NCBI GenBank assembly: GCA_036850595.1
Contig: CM072158.1
Span: forward strand, 21,820,578 to 21,884,577
Direction of reading: 5' to 3'
From: Rhyacichthys aspro
Taxonomy: Eukaryota > Chordata > Actinopteri > Gobiiformes > Rhyacichthyidae
DNA length: 64,000 bases
Positions 10,703 to 21,606 of the stretch are shown here, in pieces; the first letter of the stretch is position 1, and each line of letters starts with the position of its first letter. Position numbers and translations under genes: made by a program. The notes beneath the pieces are model-generated. The model had not been told where the DNA came from. It ran no database searches and was given only the letters and a program-made list of their open reading frames with translations.

Positions 10703-10893
10703 GCCCCTCCTGCTTCACAGCAAGAGGGTTGTGGGTTCGATCCCTGGGCCGGCCGACGCTTGGCCTCTCTGGGAGGATGTCCTCCCTGTTTTACCGTGGG
10801 TCCTCTAAAGTGCCCCTAGTGGATGAATGTGAGAGTGAATGGTTGTCTACCCCCACATCGACCAAGCATTATAAAATGAATGAATGAATATAC
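10703..10893 (+). mobile_element. tRNA-derived SINE-like repeat, 5'-truncated
   Basis: Starts in a tRNA-like head (CTCCTGCTTCACAGCAAGAG, then a B-box-like GGGTTCGATCC), continues with AAAGTGCCCCTAGTGGATGA and GTGAGAGTGAATGGTTGTCT, and ends in (ATGA)n. Related copies lie at 18,538-18,862, 25,455-25,545 and 52,560-52,845. Confidence 0.7.
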
Positions 10894-11023
10894 ATTATAC
10901 ATTTTTTTGGAATATTCTTATTTATATGTTTTTCTTGCTTCTTTCTATTTTCTTGTATTGTTTATTTCCTTGTGGTTTATTCAAGTTAAGTCTAAGTCTA
11001 AAACTACACATTTGTCCACTTAC

Positions 11024-11206
11024 TGTGAAAGGCAGCCTGACTCTCACTGTGTTTGGTGCTGCTGTATCTGTTTTGTTCCAGTAAAGATGGGTGGGGGGAC
11101 TGTGCACGTTGTGGGCCTGACTTTTGATGTGCAAGGGGTCGGGTTGGGGTTCTGGGCACATCTGCCATGCCTTGAACCTGTGGAGAGGCAGCTTCACCAT
11201 GACCTC
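11024..11206 (-). CDS. smad4: smad4 linker exon (equivalent of human exon 6)
   Basis: A 183-nt exon in phase 1-1, acceptor CTCCCTACCAG and donor TTTCACA|GTAAGT. It encodes a Ser/Pro/Gln/His-rich linker segment starting GHGEAASPQVQG and ending NRYSSTKHSESQAAFH. Human exon 6 is 120 nt. The human segment also runs from a GSHSEG-like start to a QPATYHHN end, so position and composition fit although identity is low. Only 109 bp separate it from the preceding linker exon. Confidence 0.8.
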
Positions 11207-11315
11207 CTGGTAGGGAGAGTACAGATGCAGAACTGGACGCTGATGGAGAAAAAAGCACATGGATGTTATATTTATGAATCTATCAAAAATAATAGATGGC
11301 TTAAGATCCTCTCAC

Positions 11316-11507
11316 CTTGAGGCAAGACCGGTAGGTTGCTGTATCTGCTGGGGGTGGTGGGTATCTGTGGAGGAGGCAGGGGCTGACTGTAATGTTCCCG
11401 GGAAGACAACTTTGGAGTTGCTTGATCAGACTGGGGGACTCTGGGCAGTATATCCATCTGTATACAGTCATGGATGTACTCCTCTTTGATTAGACCATTC
11501 GGGGCTG
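11316..11507 (-). CDS. smad4: smad4 linker exon (equivalent of human exon 5)
   Basis: A 192-nt exon, acceptor TTGTCTGCAG and donor CTCAAG|GTGAGA, in phase 1-1. The start APNGLIKEEYIHD matches human APSSMMVKDEYVHD in place and pattern. The rest (a SQPLPPPQIPTTPS block and SNLPVLPQ) shows only the Ser/Pro-rich character of the human linker. Human has 213 nt here. An alternative acceptor further upstream (GAGTTTAG at about 11,563) is possible but would break agreement with the phase of the preceding exon type. Confidence 0.85.
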
Positions 11508-13019
11508 CTGCAGACAACAGGAGGGTTTCAGGGTGTGCAAAGCTGGAGCTGGTGCATAGTCTAAACTCACTCAAAAAGAAGCTGAAAAACTAGACACTTA
11601 TTTTGTTAAAGGTCTTCTAGTCCACCCTTACTATTTAAGTCAATTATAGGGTTACAGACTTTACACTTTTAGCTTAAACAAGTTATAAAATGACTTCATT
11701 TTAAGAGAAATACAATTTAGAGAAATGACAAAGACCAGCATTTTGTCCGCCTGCACCACACCATGCTTCATTTTTAGATCACCATGCCCCAATTGTGCTT
11801 GTATGAGGGCTGCGTCAGACACAAGTTACCAAATACTGCGTCATGATCTGCGCAATGCCTGCTCCAAACATAAGATACGGCCCTTAGTCTGGGCTTGAGT
11901 TATTTGTGTCTCATCTGAAAAAACCTGCTGCAGTAAAATATAGTCTTTAGAAAAAAAAAAGTTATAAGTAAAGTTTTGGTCTTCAGGACTTCGAAGACCT
12001 TTGCATGAATAAAAATGATCTGATCTGAACTATTCTCAATATACTGTAATATTGAATTGTTCAGCCTTAACACTTGGAAATATCTATTTATCTGATTTTG
12101 CGTGAGCTTTCTTTATTTTCTTTACATCCTTCAATGACTTTCTGTGACAGTATGTGCTTTTTAAGTTAACATCCAGAGTGCAGGCAAAAGTCAGGTTTTA
12201 CTTATGTCTGTTGGGAACACCAGGGTAGTAATAGGTGTGTAGAAAAATGTTTATATATACATTGCTCAAAAAAAGTTAGGGATATTCGACTTTTGGATGA
12301 AATTTCCAAATGCACCTAAAATGCACAATAACCTTTACCGGTGAACCTTCTCTAAACTTTTAAATGCACATGTCCAACTGTTGAGTGTTTCAGTATTATG
12401 ATAAACCACAAATATCACAGCAAATATCTGATCCATGAATCGACCAAAAAATGTTCTGGTTCAATGACAATTTGTATATAATGGGTCCTCTTCATCATTT
12501 TGATCATGAGACAAAGATGACACCTCCGAGGCTTCAGATGGGATGCTCACAGAGAGAAGTTGCCACTGAGGTTAGGGTATCACACAGTGTCATCAGCAGG
12601 TTGTGACAGAGACACAGAGACACTGGAAGAGTCACAGAAAGCAACAGAAGTTAACATCCCATGCTGATGACCGCTTCATTGTGAACAGTGCCCTTGCGAA
12701 ACCAGATGAGAAATGCCACTCAACTCCAGACATGTTTAAGGGAGGTGAAATGCACCCAAGTGTCACGTCAGACCATTTGAAACAGCTTACATCAGCATGG
12801 TCTGAGAGCTAGACCTGCAAGGACCTGACCACACCACCAGGCACAGGCATTATCGTCTTGCATGGGCCAGGGAGCATTTGCATTAGACAAGGAACCAGTG
12901 GGCCTCAGTGCTGTTCTCTGGTGAAAATCAATTCACACTGAGCAAAAATTATAGCCACCAATGCTGTTGGAGAGGTCAAGAAGAACGCTATGCCACTGTT
13001 GTCACCAGATGAGAAGTCT

Positions 13020-13110
13020 TATGCAGGTTCAAGTGAAGTTTCAAGTCTTTGACCATGAGTCCAAGTCAAGTCCAAGTCTTTTGGTCACAAGTCCAAGTCA
13101 ATTCACAAGT
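13020..13110. repeat. CAAGTC-rich subterminal array
   Basis: Repeated AAGTCCAAGTCAAGT motifs begin the foreign DNA that interrupts the Tc1-like element. A related stretch (GAGTCTCAAACTGCGAGTCG AAGTCAAGTC) is found at about 16,120-16,157 just before the transposon resumes. These two blocks probably mark the ends of the inserted element. Confidence 0.5.
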
Positions 13111-13484
13111 CTCTTTGCATACGTAGTTTAATGAGAGTACTTAAAGCTTGATACTGCTGTCTTATTAATAAACCTATTGTGTATGAATGTATCATTTTGA
13201 AAAGGTAAGCTATAGAGTATAGTTCATTTCAAAATAGAAAGAACAAAACATTTTTTTAGTATTCTTAACTAGTAATTTTAGTACAGATCCCGGTGCTTTA
13301 AGTATCTGCAGGTATCATATACTGACCCGATCCATCTGGTATTTGAATATACATCATCTGACTAAAGACCCTTGTATTTGTCACATGACCCATTATGGAG
13401 ATGGGGGTTATAATTACATTTTATTGTATTGAGTAGATTTGTCCAAATAAAAATAAAGACCAGCTCTTTTACCATTGTATAGAC

Positions 13485-14076
13485 CAGGGATCGGCAACCC
13501 GCGGCTCTAGAGCTGCATGCGGTTCTTTAGCGCCCTCCTAGTGGCTCCCTGGAGCTTTTTCAAAAATGTATGAAAATGGAAAAGATGGGGGAGGGGGGTA
13601 TTTTTTGTTTTAATATGGTTTCTGTAGGAGGACAAACATGACACAAACATTCTTAACGTTTTCCAATGCTGTAAAAATGTGTATAATAAATATTAAATTT
13701 CAACATTTCTGTCAACAAAGATTTGCGTCATAGCCTGCGACACAAGTTTCAGCGCGGCGTGGTGCCAGGCAGGTGGCTGTTGTAAACAAGCCGGCGTGTG
13801 TAATGGAAGTTAAACTTAAAGCACCAAATATCATACAGCAGAGTAGTCACGTAGTGTGTCATTCTCTCCTGGATGTGCTGCAGGGAAAATAAACATTTAA
13901 TCATGAATGCTCATTATGCATTTGTAGCCTACTTAGTCATTTTGATAGTAGGCTAATATAGCTAATATACACTTACAGCCTGTGTTGCCTTCATATAAGG
14001 CTTATATAAGGCTTTTAATTTTTTGCGGCTCCAGAGAGATTTGTTTTTTTAGTCCAATATGGCTCTTGGTATCCTG
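13485..14076. mobile_element. hAT-type MITE, 592 bp, 8-bp duplication
   Basis: Starts CAGGGATCGGCAACCCGCGG, ends TATCCTG, and is flanked by a perfect 8-bp duplication GTATAGAC (13,477-13,484 and 14,077-14,084). The CAG...CTG termini and 8-bp duplication are diagnostic for hAT elements. The GGCTCTAGAGC / GCGGCTCCAGAG subterminal stretches are typical of fish hAT/Charlie-like families. No coding capacity. Confidence 0.88.
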
Positions 14077-14749
14077 GTATAGACAAACAATATCAACTTG
14101 GTATAGAGTGAATAATTTTATTTATGATTCTTTTTTTTTATATATAATCCAGAGGTCAGCACATGATCAAACCAAAGGGAAGAGAAATCGCCCTCAGGAG
14201 GAAGACAAGTTAATAAACCAACTCATTGATTTTTCAGCTTTACTGTTTTTACAAATGCATCTTACAACAGCAGCTTTTTGTCAAAACTCACTCATGTAAA
14301 TCACATTAGTGAATAAAGACAGCAGTTTGCTCCGTGGGGCTCTGTGGTAACACTCGGAGAGAAGGAAACTGATAAAAGTGCAAGCTACGAACAGTTAGCT
14401 TTCCTTTAGCTCGCTGCTAACAAGAAGCTGCAATCTGAACAAAAGTTAATGGCAACTGTGGACAAAGCAAGTGAATATATCACACTCTTGTTCCTTCTTC
14501 CTGATTCAGCTGAACCCTGCTCTGTTCGTGAGCGCGCAGCGCGCTGTTCCCCGTGAGTGAGCGCGCTCCCTGCACTGCTGTTGTCTCTGAGCGACAGAGA
14601 CGTGCGGCTACATGTCGTGGCTCTCGGGTTAAAGGACTACAATTTATTTGGGAATTTAGACACAAAGCCTCTCAACCCTTAAGTGTTGCTCAACAACGCC
14701 ACCCTGGATGTAATACCAGGGAAAATAAACTTTTTAAATTTAGCCCAAA

Positions 14750-15985
14750 ATAATAAGGACCGCACAAGTACGCCAAACTGAGGGGACAGTGAGACAAAAG
14801 TAGAAAAATAACAACTTTATTACAATGTGGTTTAATAGAATTAATCAATAAAAATATGCATACAATAAAACAATTTCCTCATTCACACTCACACACCCAT
14901 ACTCTACTACAATAAAATATTTTAAGTATACCACATTGCACCTAATACTGTGCAGAATACCAGCAGCAATCTCTGAATATTAACAATCCGGACCATAAAG
15001 AGTTAACTGACCCACCGGCTTTTTAGGAGAGTCGGGTCACGTGAGTCTGCGCAGGTTCGAGGGCCATTCGCTCGGAACCCAGGAGTCTGTGTCGAACCCG
15101 GAAGTACAGTAGAGAGTTCAGATTCCACCACAGATGGAAAGCCCCAACAACCAGTTCACTGCAGCTCAATTAACTGCACAGGTGGACGACGTGGGCGCGG
15201 CCGTGAAGGCGGGCGCCGAGCAGACCCAGAAGGGGGCTGAGGCTGGAGGTGTTTGAAGGCAAACAAAGAGCTGGAACAAACCAGACTTACAAAATGGCTG
15301 AAGCTGGAGATGTTTGAAGACGCAGAGAACGGCAGAAAGGGGGAGGAAGAAAAAGAAGGGGAGGCTCGTGGCCTCTCAAGTCCTGCAAGGTGAAAATTGG
15401 ACGTAAGTGCACTGAATACTCTGAATCATACGTAGCAAGGAGGAGACAATACCCACCAAGGTGCAAATAGTGCGTCGCACACACTCAAGGCGGCCGTTAA
15501 TGGGTCCCGCAGTCAGACGTCCCGCACTATAAACATTTAGATTAGTCACCTATACTTCCAGGCCAAATATGAATCAGAAACAACAGGAGCGCTTACCAAC
15601 ACTTCAGCAGCTAGTACACAACACGAGGCGGGAGATGACTCCATGAGACGAGCCTCGTGCACGCGCGCCAGACGTCTACAAACAAGTCTGTTAGTTTTTG
15701 ATACAACGTATGAATGAATCGATTTCCTCGTCACTCACCGGCTCTAGTGTACGGCGTGGAGCATAATCACCGGGGCTTAAGCCAGATTTTAGGTGATTTA
15801 GTGCCAATACGATTTGACCACGGCTCTCGTGCTTGCAGCACAGCGTGCAGACGGCGGGTGACATCAGAGGTGAGCAAAAGGTCAACCCAGGTGAGAGACC
15901 CTCCTCTTAAGGGGTCAGGTGAAACGCCATTGGCCAACCAGCAAGTGTGCGGGTGCTGCCACATACAGGACGTCCGGCGCGTTGT
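14750..15985 (-). other. GC-rich repeat-like stretch, possible LTR (unbounded)
   Basis: The sequence changes from AT-rich to GC-rich. Read on the minus strand, a polyadenylation-like TAATAAAG lies near 14,820, and a TGTATGTGGCAGCACCCGC start near 15,966 would suit an LTR. I could not find matching duplications at the two sides. Short ORFs here show no recognisable domain. Confidence 0.25.
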
Positions 15986-16551
15986 TCTTAATAACAATTG
16001 AATAGGTTATAACAAAATCAAAATAAATAAATCTCCACACTGCTGATTTGACAAATAGAACAGAAAAAGAAAGAAATACAACGAGAGCCGAGCAGGTGGG
16101 AAAAGGTTCATTGCCCACGAGTCTCAAACTGCGAGTCGAAGTCAAGTCCCGACAAGCCACTTCAAACACTACCTGAATAACATAATTAACCCAGTCATCG
16201 AGCCTCTGCATGAGCAACACAGACCTGATTTTATCTTCATGGATGACAATGCCCCAGTTCATGGAGGTCACGTCATCAGGGAACGTCTGCTGGAAGCTGG
16301 GGTACCTCAAATGGAGTGGCCTGCACTTTCTTCAGACCTGAATCCCATAGAAAACCATTGGGATCAGCTGAGTCGTCACAGCATGAGATGTCGTTGTCAA
16401 GCTGTAAAGGATGCTCAAGGACACATGACATGTTATTGAGACATATGGTGGTATACCCACCAATATTGTCAGCTTTTTAACCTTTTACATTTTCCATAAA
16501 TTTGACCCAAAAGTCGAATATCCATAACTTTTTGTAAGTCTATTTGGTAAA

Positions 16552-16575
16552 TTTATCTATCTATCTATCTAGCTA
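16552..16575. repeat. (CTAT)n microsatellite
   Basis: Short tetranucleotide run at the left edge of the complete Tc1 element, reading CTATCTATCTATCTAGCTA. Confidence 0.85.
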
Positions 16576-18123
16576 CAGTGCCCTCCAGAATTATTGGCAC
16601 CCTTAGTGAATATGAGCAAAACAGGCTATGAAAAAAATGTCTTTATTGTTTATCCTCTTGGTCTTTCACCCCAAATATTCACAAATATTTTTCTCAAAAA
16701 CATGCGTGCCACAATTATTGGCACCCCTAGAAAATCTTATCATTAAAATCTAACTGTAGTTAGTATATTTCTGGTCATGTTTTACATTTTTAAGTTCACC
16801 TGTTTGAATAGGAACTCTTAAATGGTCAACCATGACTTCCTGTTTAACTGGGGTATAAATATGAGGTGACACAGGCTAAATTTCCTTAGTCATTCAATAC
16901 TATGGGAAAGACCTGAGAACACAGTGAAGATGTGCGACGAAAAGTTGTTGAACTGCACAAATGAGGAAATGGATATAAGAAAATTTCTAAACAGTTGAAA
17001 ATACCCATTTCCACTATCAGGGCAATAATTTGGTTAGTTAGTTTAAAGTGACAGGAGATGTAAAGAATCAGCCTGGAAGAGGACGTGTGTGTACATTGAC
17101 CCCACGCACCGTGAGGAGGATGGTTCGACTGGCATTACAATCTTCAAGGATTACAGCTGGAGAATTGCATAGGTTAGTTGAGTCTTGGGGTCAGAAAGTC
17201 TCCAAAACTACCATCAGACGCCACCTACATCACCACAAGTTGTTTGGGAGGGTTGCCAGAAAAAAGCCTCTGCTGTCAATCAACAACAAACTAAAGCGCC
17301 TACAGTTTGCCAAACATTACTGGAGCTTTCAATGGGACCGGGTTATATGGTCAGATGAGACCAAAATAGAGCTTTTTGGCAACAAACATCAAAGGTGGGT
17401 TTGGCGTAGACAGAAAGATAGCCATACAGAAAAGAACCTCATACCCACTGTGAAGTATGGTGGCGGATCCTTGATGTTGTGGGGCTGTTTTTCTTCCAAA
17501 GGCCCTGGACATCTTGTTAGGATACATGGTATCATGGACTCTATCAAATACCAGCAGATATTAAATGAAAACCTAACAGCCTCTGCCAGGAAACTTAAAA
17601 TGGACCTTCCAGCAGGACAACGATCCAAAGCACACCTCAAAATCTACACAAAAATGGTTCACTGACCACAGAATTAAGGTTTTGCCATGGCCATCAAAGT
17701 CCCCCGACCTTAACCCCATAGAAAATCTGTGGGTTGAGCTGAAGAGGAGGGTCCACCAGCGTCAACCTCAGAATCTGAAGGATCTGGAGAGATTCTGTAT
17801 GGAGGAATGGTCTCAGATCCCTTGCCATGTGTTCACCAACCTCATCACACATTATAGGAAAAGACTCAGAGCTGTTATCTTGGCAAAGGGAGGCTGCACA
17901 AAATATTAAATGATGGGTGCCAATAATTGTGGCACGCATGTTTTTGAGAAAAATATTTGTTTAATGATAAGAATTTAATGTTTCTTTCAGTTATGTTACT
18001 TCAAGGTTAAATTTTTGTGAATATTTTGGATGAAAGACCAAGAGGATAAACAATAAAGACATTTTTTTCGTAGCCTGTTTTGCTCATATTCACTAAGGGT
18101 GCCAATAATTCTGGAGGGCACTG
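16576..18123 (+). mobile_element. Complete Tc1 transposon, 1,548 bp, IR/DR type
   Basis: Perfect outer inverted repeats (CAGTGCCCTCCAGAATTATT and its complement) are flanked by TA on both sides (16,574-16,575 and 18,124-18,125). Each arm extends about 170-200 bp and carries a second inner repeat (TGCCACAATTATTGGCACCC on the left, matching inverted sequence at about 17,918-17,950), so this is the inverted-repeat/direct-repeat layout of Sleeping Beauty-like elements. The transposase inside is frameshifted. The ends look intact enough to have been bound in trans. Confidence 0.92.
17048..17909 (+). pseudogene. Tc1 transposase with one main frameshift
   Basis: ORF 17,048-17,665 covers the second helix-turn-helix (GRGRVCTLTPRTVRRMVRLA, KTTIRRHLHHH) and the start of the catalytic core (VIWSDETKIELFG). 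ORF 17,682-17,909 covers the end of the core and C-terminus (LPWPSKSPDLNPIENLWVEL, then KRLRAVILAKGGCTKY). A frameshift near 17,600, within what would be TFQQDNDPKHTSK, separates the second and third catalytic acidic residues. The first DNA-binding helices (16,900-17,045) also contain stops. The DD34E residues are still visible in the separate frames. Confidence 0.88.
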
Positions 18124-18537
18124 TAGATATAGATATAGTGAGCTGGTGATGACAAGAAAACTGTGTTTCCCAATGTTTGCATAAAGCACTGGAAGAGCTA
18201 TTTTTCATATAGGTTTATTTGTTTACTTTATAGCTTACATGATGTGGATACATTGCTTAGTGAATTTAATTTTGTCTTAAAAAAAAATCTTAATAGCCCA
18301 AATAGAATGTTCTACAAAAACTAAATCAAAGCCATAAATCATGACCAAAAATCTGAAATACAAACTGAACTGAGGGCTAGCTGTATCGTTGCATCCCTAA
18401 AGCTAACTAAAGCAAAGAAAAAGTGAAAAAGCCGAATAGGTGATCTCTTGCTGTGGGTGTTGTTTTTAAAATTAATATGCAGCCTTCTTCACAAAATGTT
18501 TTAAAAAATGTACAGTGGCCATGAAGGGACAACAAAA

Positions 18538-18862
18538 AGTTCATTTCATTTCATCTTCTACCGCGGGGTCGCGGGTGGCTGGAGCCTATCCCAGCTGCTT
18601 TGGGCCTTAGGCGGGGTACACCCTGGACCATTCACTCTCACATTCATCCACTAGGGGCACTTTAGAGTCACCAATACACCTATACATGCATGTCTTTGGA
18701 CGGTGGGAGGAAGCCGGAGATCCCGGGGAGGACTCCTCACAGAAAGACCAGAGTTAGCCAATGATGTTTTTTGGGTTGGCTAAAATCGGCCGGGATTCGT
18801 ACTCACGACCTTCTTGCTGTGAAGCGGGAGCGCTAACCACTCCACTACCGTGCACCCCACAA
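18538..18862 (-). mobile_element. tRNA-derived SINE-like repeat, full copy
   Basis: On the minus strand it starts GGGTGCACGGTAGTGGAGTG (A-box-like), passes CTTCACAGCAAGAAGGTCGT and the B-box-like GAGTACGAATCCC, continues GACATGCATGTATAGGTGTA and CCAGGGTGTACCCCGCC, and ends in a GAAATGAAATGAA tail. It is the longest of four copies of this family here. Confidence 0.75.
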
Positions 18863-19208
18863 CAAAGAGTGACTGGACAAATAAGAAGCATTTCCTGTTT
18901 CCTGCTCCCACAGTGCACTTCTTCTGCTGATGGAGTTGTTGGTGTTTCACAGATGAACAAATGGGTGGAGTGACTGAGCACAGAGCATCATAGTTTCTTA
19001 TGTAGAGTGCACAATGACACCCTGCATGGGATTACTGTATGCATTACATTGCTCTTTTTATTTTTTCCACCTGTAAAGCCACTTCTTGTTTCCTTTAAGG
19101 AAGTTACTCTGAACTCTGTTCTCTGTCTCAAAGCTGTTAAGATACACACTCAATTCCTTCACTCTCCTTCTCTCCTTTCATCTTAGTCCCACCCACAAAG
19201 GAGCCACC

Positions 19209-19250
19209 AGAGAGGTGATAATAATATATAATAATATATAATAATATACA
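19209..19250. repeat. (TAATAATA)n microsatellite
   Basis: Short tandem ATAATATATA units in the smad4 intron. Confidence 0.8.
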
Positions 19251-20424
19251 TTTATAATCATTATGATTATTATAACATTCATAGATGAACCATTGCAAAT
19301 TCTCCAGTCTCTGCTAAAGTTCTTTATAAATTAAACAAAAGAGATGCTTGTTGTGCGTCTTGTCCAACAGCACGTGGAGTGGGAGCGGTTTTCCCCTCCG
19401 CCGTGAATTTGACCTCCGCTTCCAGTATATACTCGTTTATGCCTCCTCTCAGAATCCTCCTCCGGTTCTCCTCATCGCTCCTTGGAGCAGAGAGCTCTGG
19501 GACACCACTAAACATGGCGCACAGGGACCAACGAGAGGCCTTGAGGAGTCGAGGCATCAAGGACGCATGTTAACAGCTTTGAGACGCAGCCTGTCTAATC
19601 ACACACAAGCACTAGGGACCTATTATTTCTGCCTTCTATTGCAATTTGTTGTTGTGCTTTAACTTGATCTTTGAAGGCCACCATAGACAAGAGTCCAGTG
19701 TCTAAACAAGGCATGAGCATAGCTTTTCTTGCAAATGTACTATGCATTCAGATTAGTCTCTCAGCGGTATGCCATGAAAGCCGCAGAAAGTAGCTTAGCT
19801 TATAACCCAAATTCTCTTTGAGAGTACAGTGAACATAGGAGTGAAGAAGAGAAGAAAAGTGAGAATAATCAATGGAGTGTAAGACAGTTGCTTTCTGCTG
19901 AATTTAGTGTGCAGCAGCAGCAAAGTCACAAAGTGTACCGAGGAGCAGCAAAAAGCAACAACACACAGATTTGAATATGAGTGATGAAACACAGCAGTCT
20001 TGAATCTCTTTCAAGGCTAGTAGCACACAAAAGTTTTTAACAAACATTACCAATCTTGTGTGAATTTTTAGCTAAATCTAAATATTTTATTCTTGGTCTT
20101 ATGGTTGTGGTTATTAAAGTTCATTGTTATGACAAAACATTAGACCAGGTCTTGGCTGTGACCAAGTCTGAACCAGGACCAGACAAAACTTCCTTCAGAA
20201 GTTTCCTGGTGATTGAGACTTATTAGGTTTAGCTCACGTCATGAAATACCCCTAAAGTTTATTACAATGCATGCACATTCTGGCCATAACAAAAAGGTAA
20301 ACTCACTTGAAGTTTGAAGGCTAAGGCCAACTGTAAAAAATGAGAGCAAAAACAAACACAATGAAAGATTTATAACTGTTGTGAGTATGAGGTGACTCAC
20401 AGCAGCTCTGTGACACTAACTCAC

Positions 20425-20599
20425 CAATGCCTGGAGACACCACGCGTTCATAGTGGTAGGGGTTGACACACACATTGTTGTACTTCAAGTCAAAAGCATA
20501 GTGGCAGAATTTGACATGCTTCAGTTCATTTTTGTGGAGGTCCGGCCAGCGCCAAAGTCGTGCATAAATCACATGAGGAAAGCCCTTTCTTCCTGCCAC
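20425..20599 (-). CDS. smad4: smad4 second coding exon (C-terminal half of MH1)
   Basis: A 175-nt exon bounded by TTCTCCTCAG and ATTG|GTGAGT, the same length and phase as in human SMAD4. It encodes VAGRKGFPHVIYARLWRWPD, then LHKNELKHVKFCHYAFDLKY, then NNVCVNPYHYERVVSPGI. The remaining three zinc ligands are present (Cys and Cys-x4-His in FC, VC and YHY, equal to human C115, C127 and H132), as is the DNA-contact lysine of GRKG. Differences from human are Q to H after the first Cys, and CDS to YNN before the second. Neither touches a ligand. A Harbinger-like element ends only 74 bp upstream of the acceptor. Confidence 0.97.
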
Positions 20600-20672
20600 C
20601 TGAGGAGAAGACAGTACAATTAAACCGAGCCTCCCAGGAGAGAAGGTACTTCTGTAAAGTTCAGGAGACTAA

Positions 20673-21239
20673 CGCCTCATTTACACTGACTGCGAAAGGG
20701 ATTCCGTACGGAATCCGTAAGGACTGACATTTACACCGGGTGCAGTGTGTGTGCTGTACGTGTCCGGAAATCTGCATCCGCGAGACCACAAAACCACAGG
20801 GATTCACACTGAAGAGTTGAGTTCACGTGATAACATCCATGTAAAGAGAGAGGTGCTGATAAAAACTCACCAGTATATCCCAGAGCTCCAGCTATTTCAC
20901 TCCATGCCTTCTCTTTTCTGGTGTTGTCCTTATAAAAAGTATGTGAAATATCATATGTGTGGTTTGGGACTTCCGTGATGAATCTCTCGTCGTCCGTGGT
21001 CTCAAATAACCCCCGGGACCCCGTCACTGCACTTGTAATTTCTTCAACTTCATGAAAATCCACATGCGGCGTCCGGAAAAAATAGACTTCTTGCGGAAAC
21101 CTTCCGGAGCTCCGGATCAGGAGACGTAACACACCGCAGCTGGTGTAAATGCTCGTACTGACTACAACGGATTCTATTCCTAGCGGCGTCCGTACGGACG
21201 CCGTTCCGTATCTGTTCAGCAGTCAGTGTAAATTAGGCG
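20673..21239. mobile_element. Harbinger-like deletion derivative with MADF fragment, 567 bp
   Basis: The inverted ends CGCCTCATTTACACTGACTG and (reverse) CGCCTAATTTACACTGACTG are flanked by a TAA duplication at 20,670-20,672 and 21,240-21,242, the 3-bp TWA type of PIF/Harbinger. The termini contain further palindromes (TTCCGTACGGAA). The interior encodes, on the minus strand, part of a MADF domain (separate entry). The transposase gene is absent, so this is a short derivative that kept part of the accessory DNA-binding gene. It lies within the smad4 intron, 74 bp from an exon. Confidence 0.85.
20870..21000 (-). pseudogene. MADF-domain protein fragment
   Basis: Minus-strand reading gives EVPNHTYDISHTFYKDNTRK, then EKAWSEIAGALGYTGE. 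This is the first half of a MADF (Myb/SANT-like) domain: a short helix, xLYDxxxxxYKD, then KxxAWxEIAxxLG. Harbinger elements carry such a protein beside the DDE transposase. It is truncated after the second helix, and no start or stop of its own is evident. Confidence 0.7.
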
Positions 21240-21606
21240 TAAAACTTAATTCCTTGTACCTCAATTCCTTGAATTGGCTTGTATTTTAAGAGTCTCCTTT
21301 AGAGTGATTCCAAGAACCAGTGGAGTAGCCACGAGGAGTGTTCTCCAACATTCAGCCCTATAACTCTCATTTCGTGTGTTCGCTGTATGTCAAACTGAGC
21401 AAACTGAAAAGCTAACTGACAAATTCAGATAGAAACCCAGGACAAGTCTTCTCCAATTGAAGCAAGGCTGTACCAAACACATCTAACTGTCCAGGAAAAT
21501 TGTGAGCATATTTTGTCACTCAAGCTCACCTGAGAGGAAACGAGTGAAAGAATTTAGTTATTGATCTGGAGAGCCATAGCAGACATCCAAATATACACAT
21601 ACTTGG

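Larger units (their letters stand above)
12262..16538 (+). mobile_element. Tc1-like transposon split by a composite insertion
   Basis: The terminal repeats match in reverse: AGTTAGGGATATTCGACTTTTGG at about 12,274 and CCAAAAGTCGAATATCCATAACT at about 16,507. The left half has decayed transposase N-terminal and central parts (about 12,540-13,010, with VLFSGENQFTL and RYATVV near the end). The right half (about 16,180-16,440) has FMDDNAPVHGGHVIRERL and the DLNPIENHWD motif. About 50 codons are missing at the junction, where roughly 3.1 kb of foreign DNA begins (13,020-16,165). Confidence 0.75.

Noticed and set aside
19324..19560. Minus-strand ORF with SDEENRRRILRGGINEYILE as a possible exon
   Set aside because: Charged and protein-like, but no splice sites of good quality at its edges, no recognised family, and it does not fit smad4 phases.
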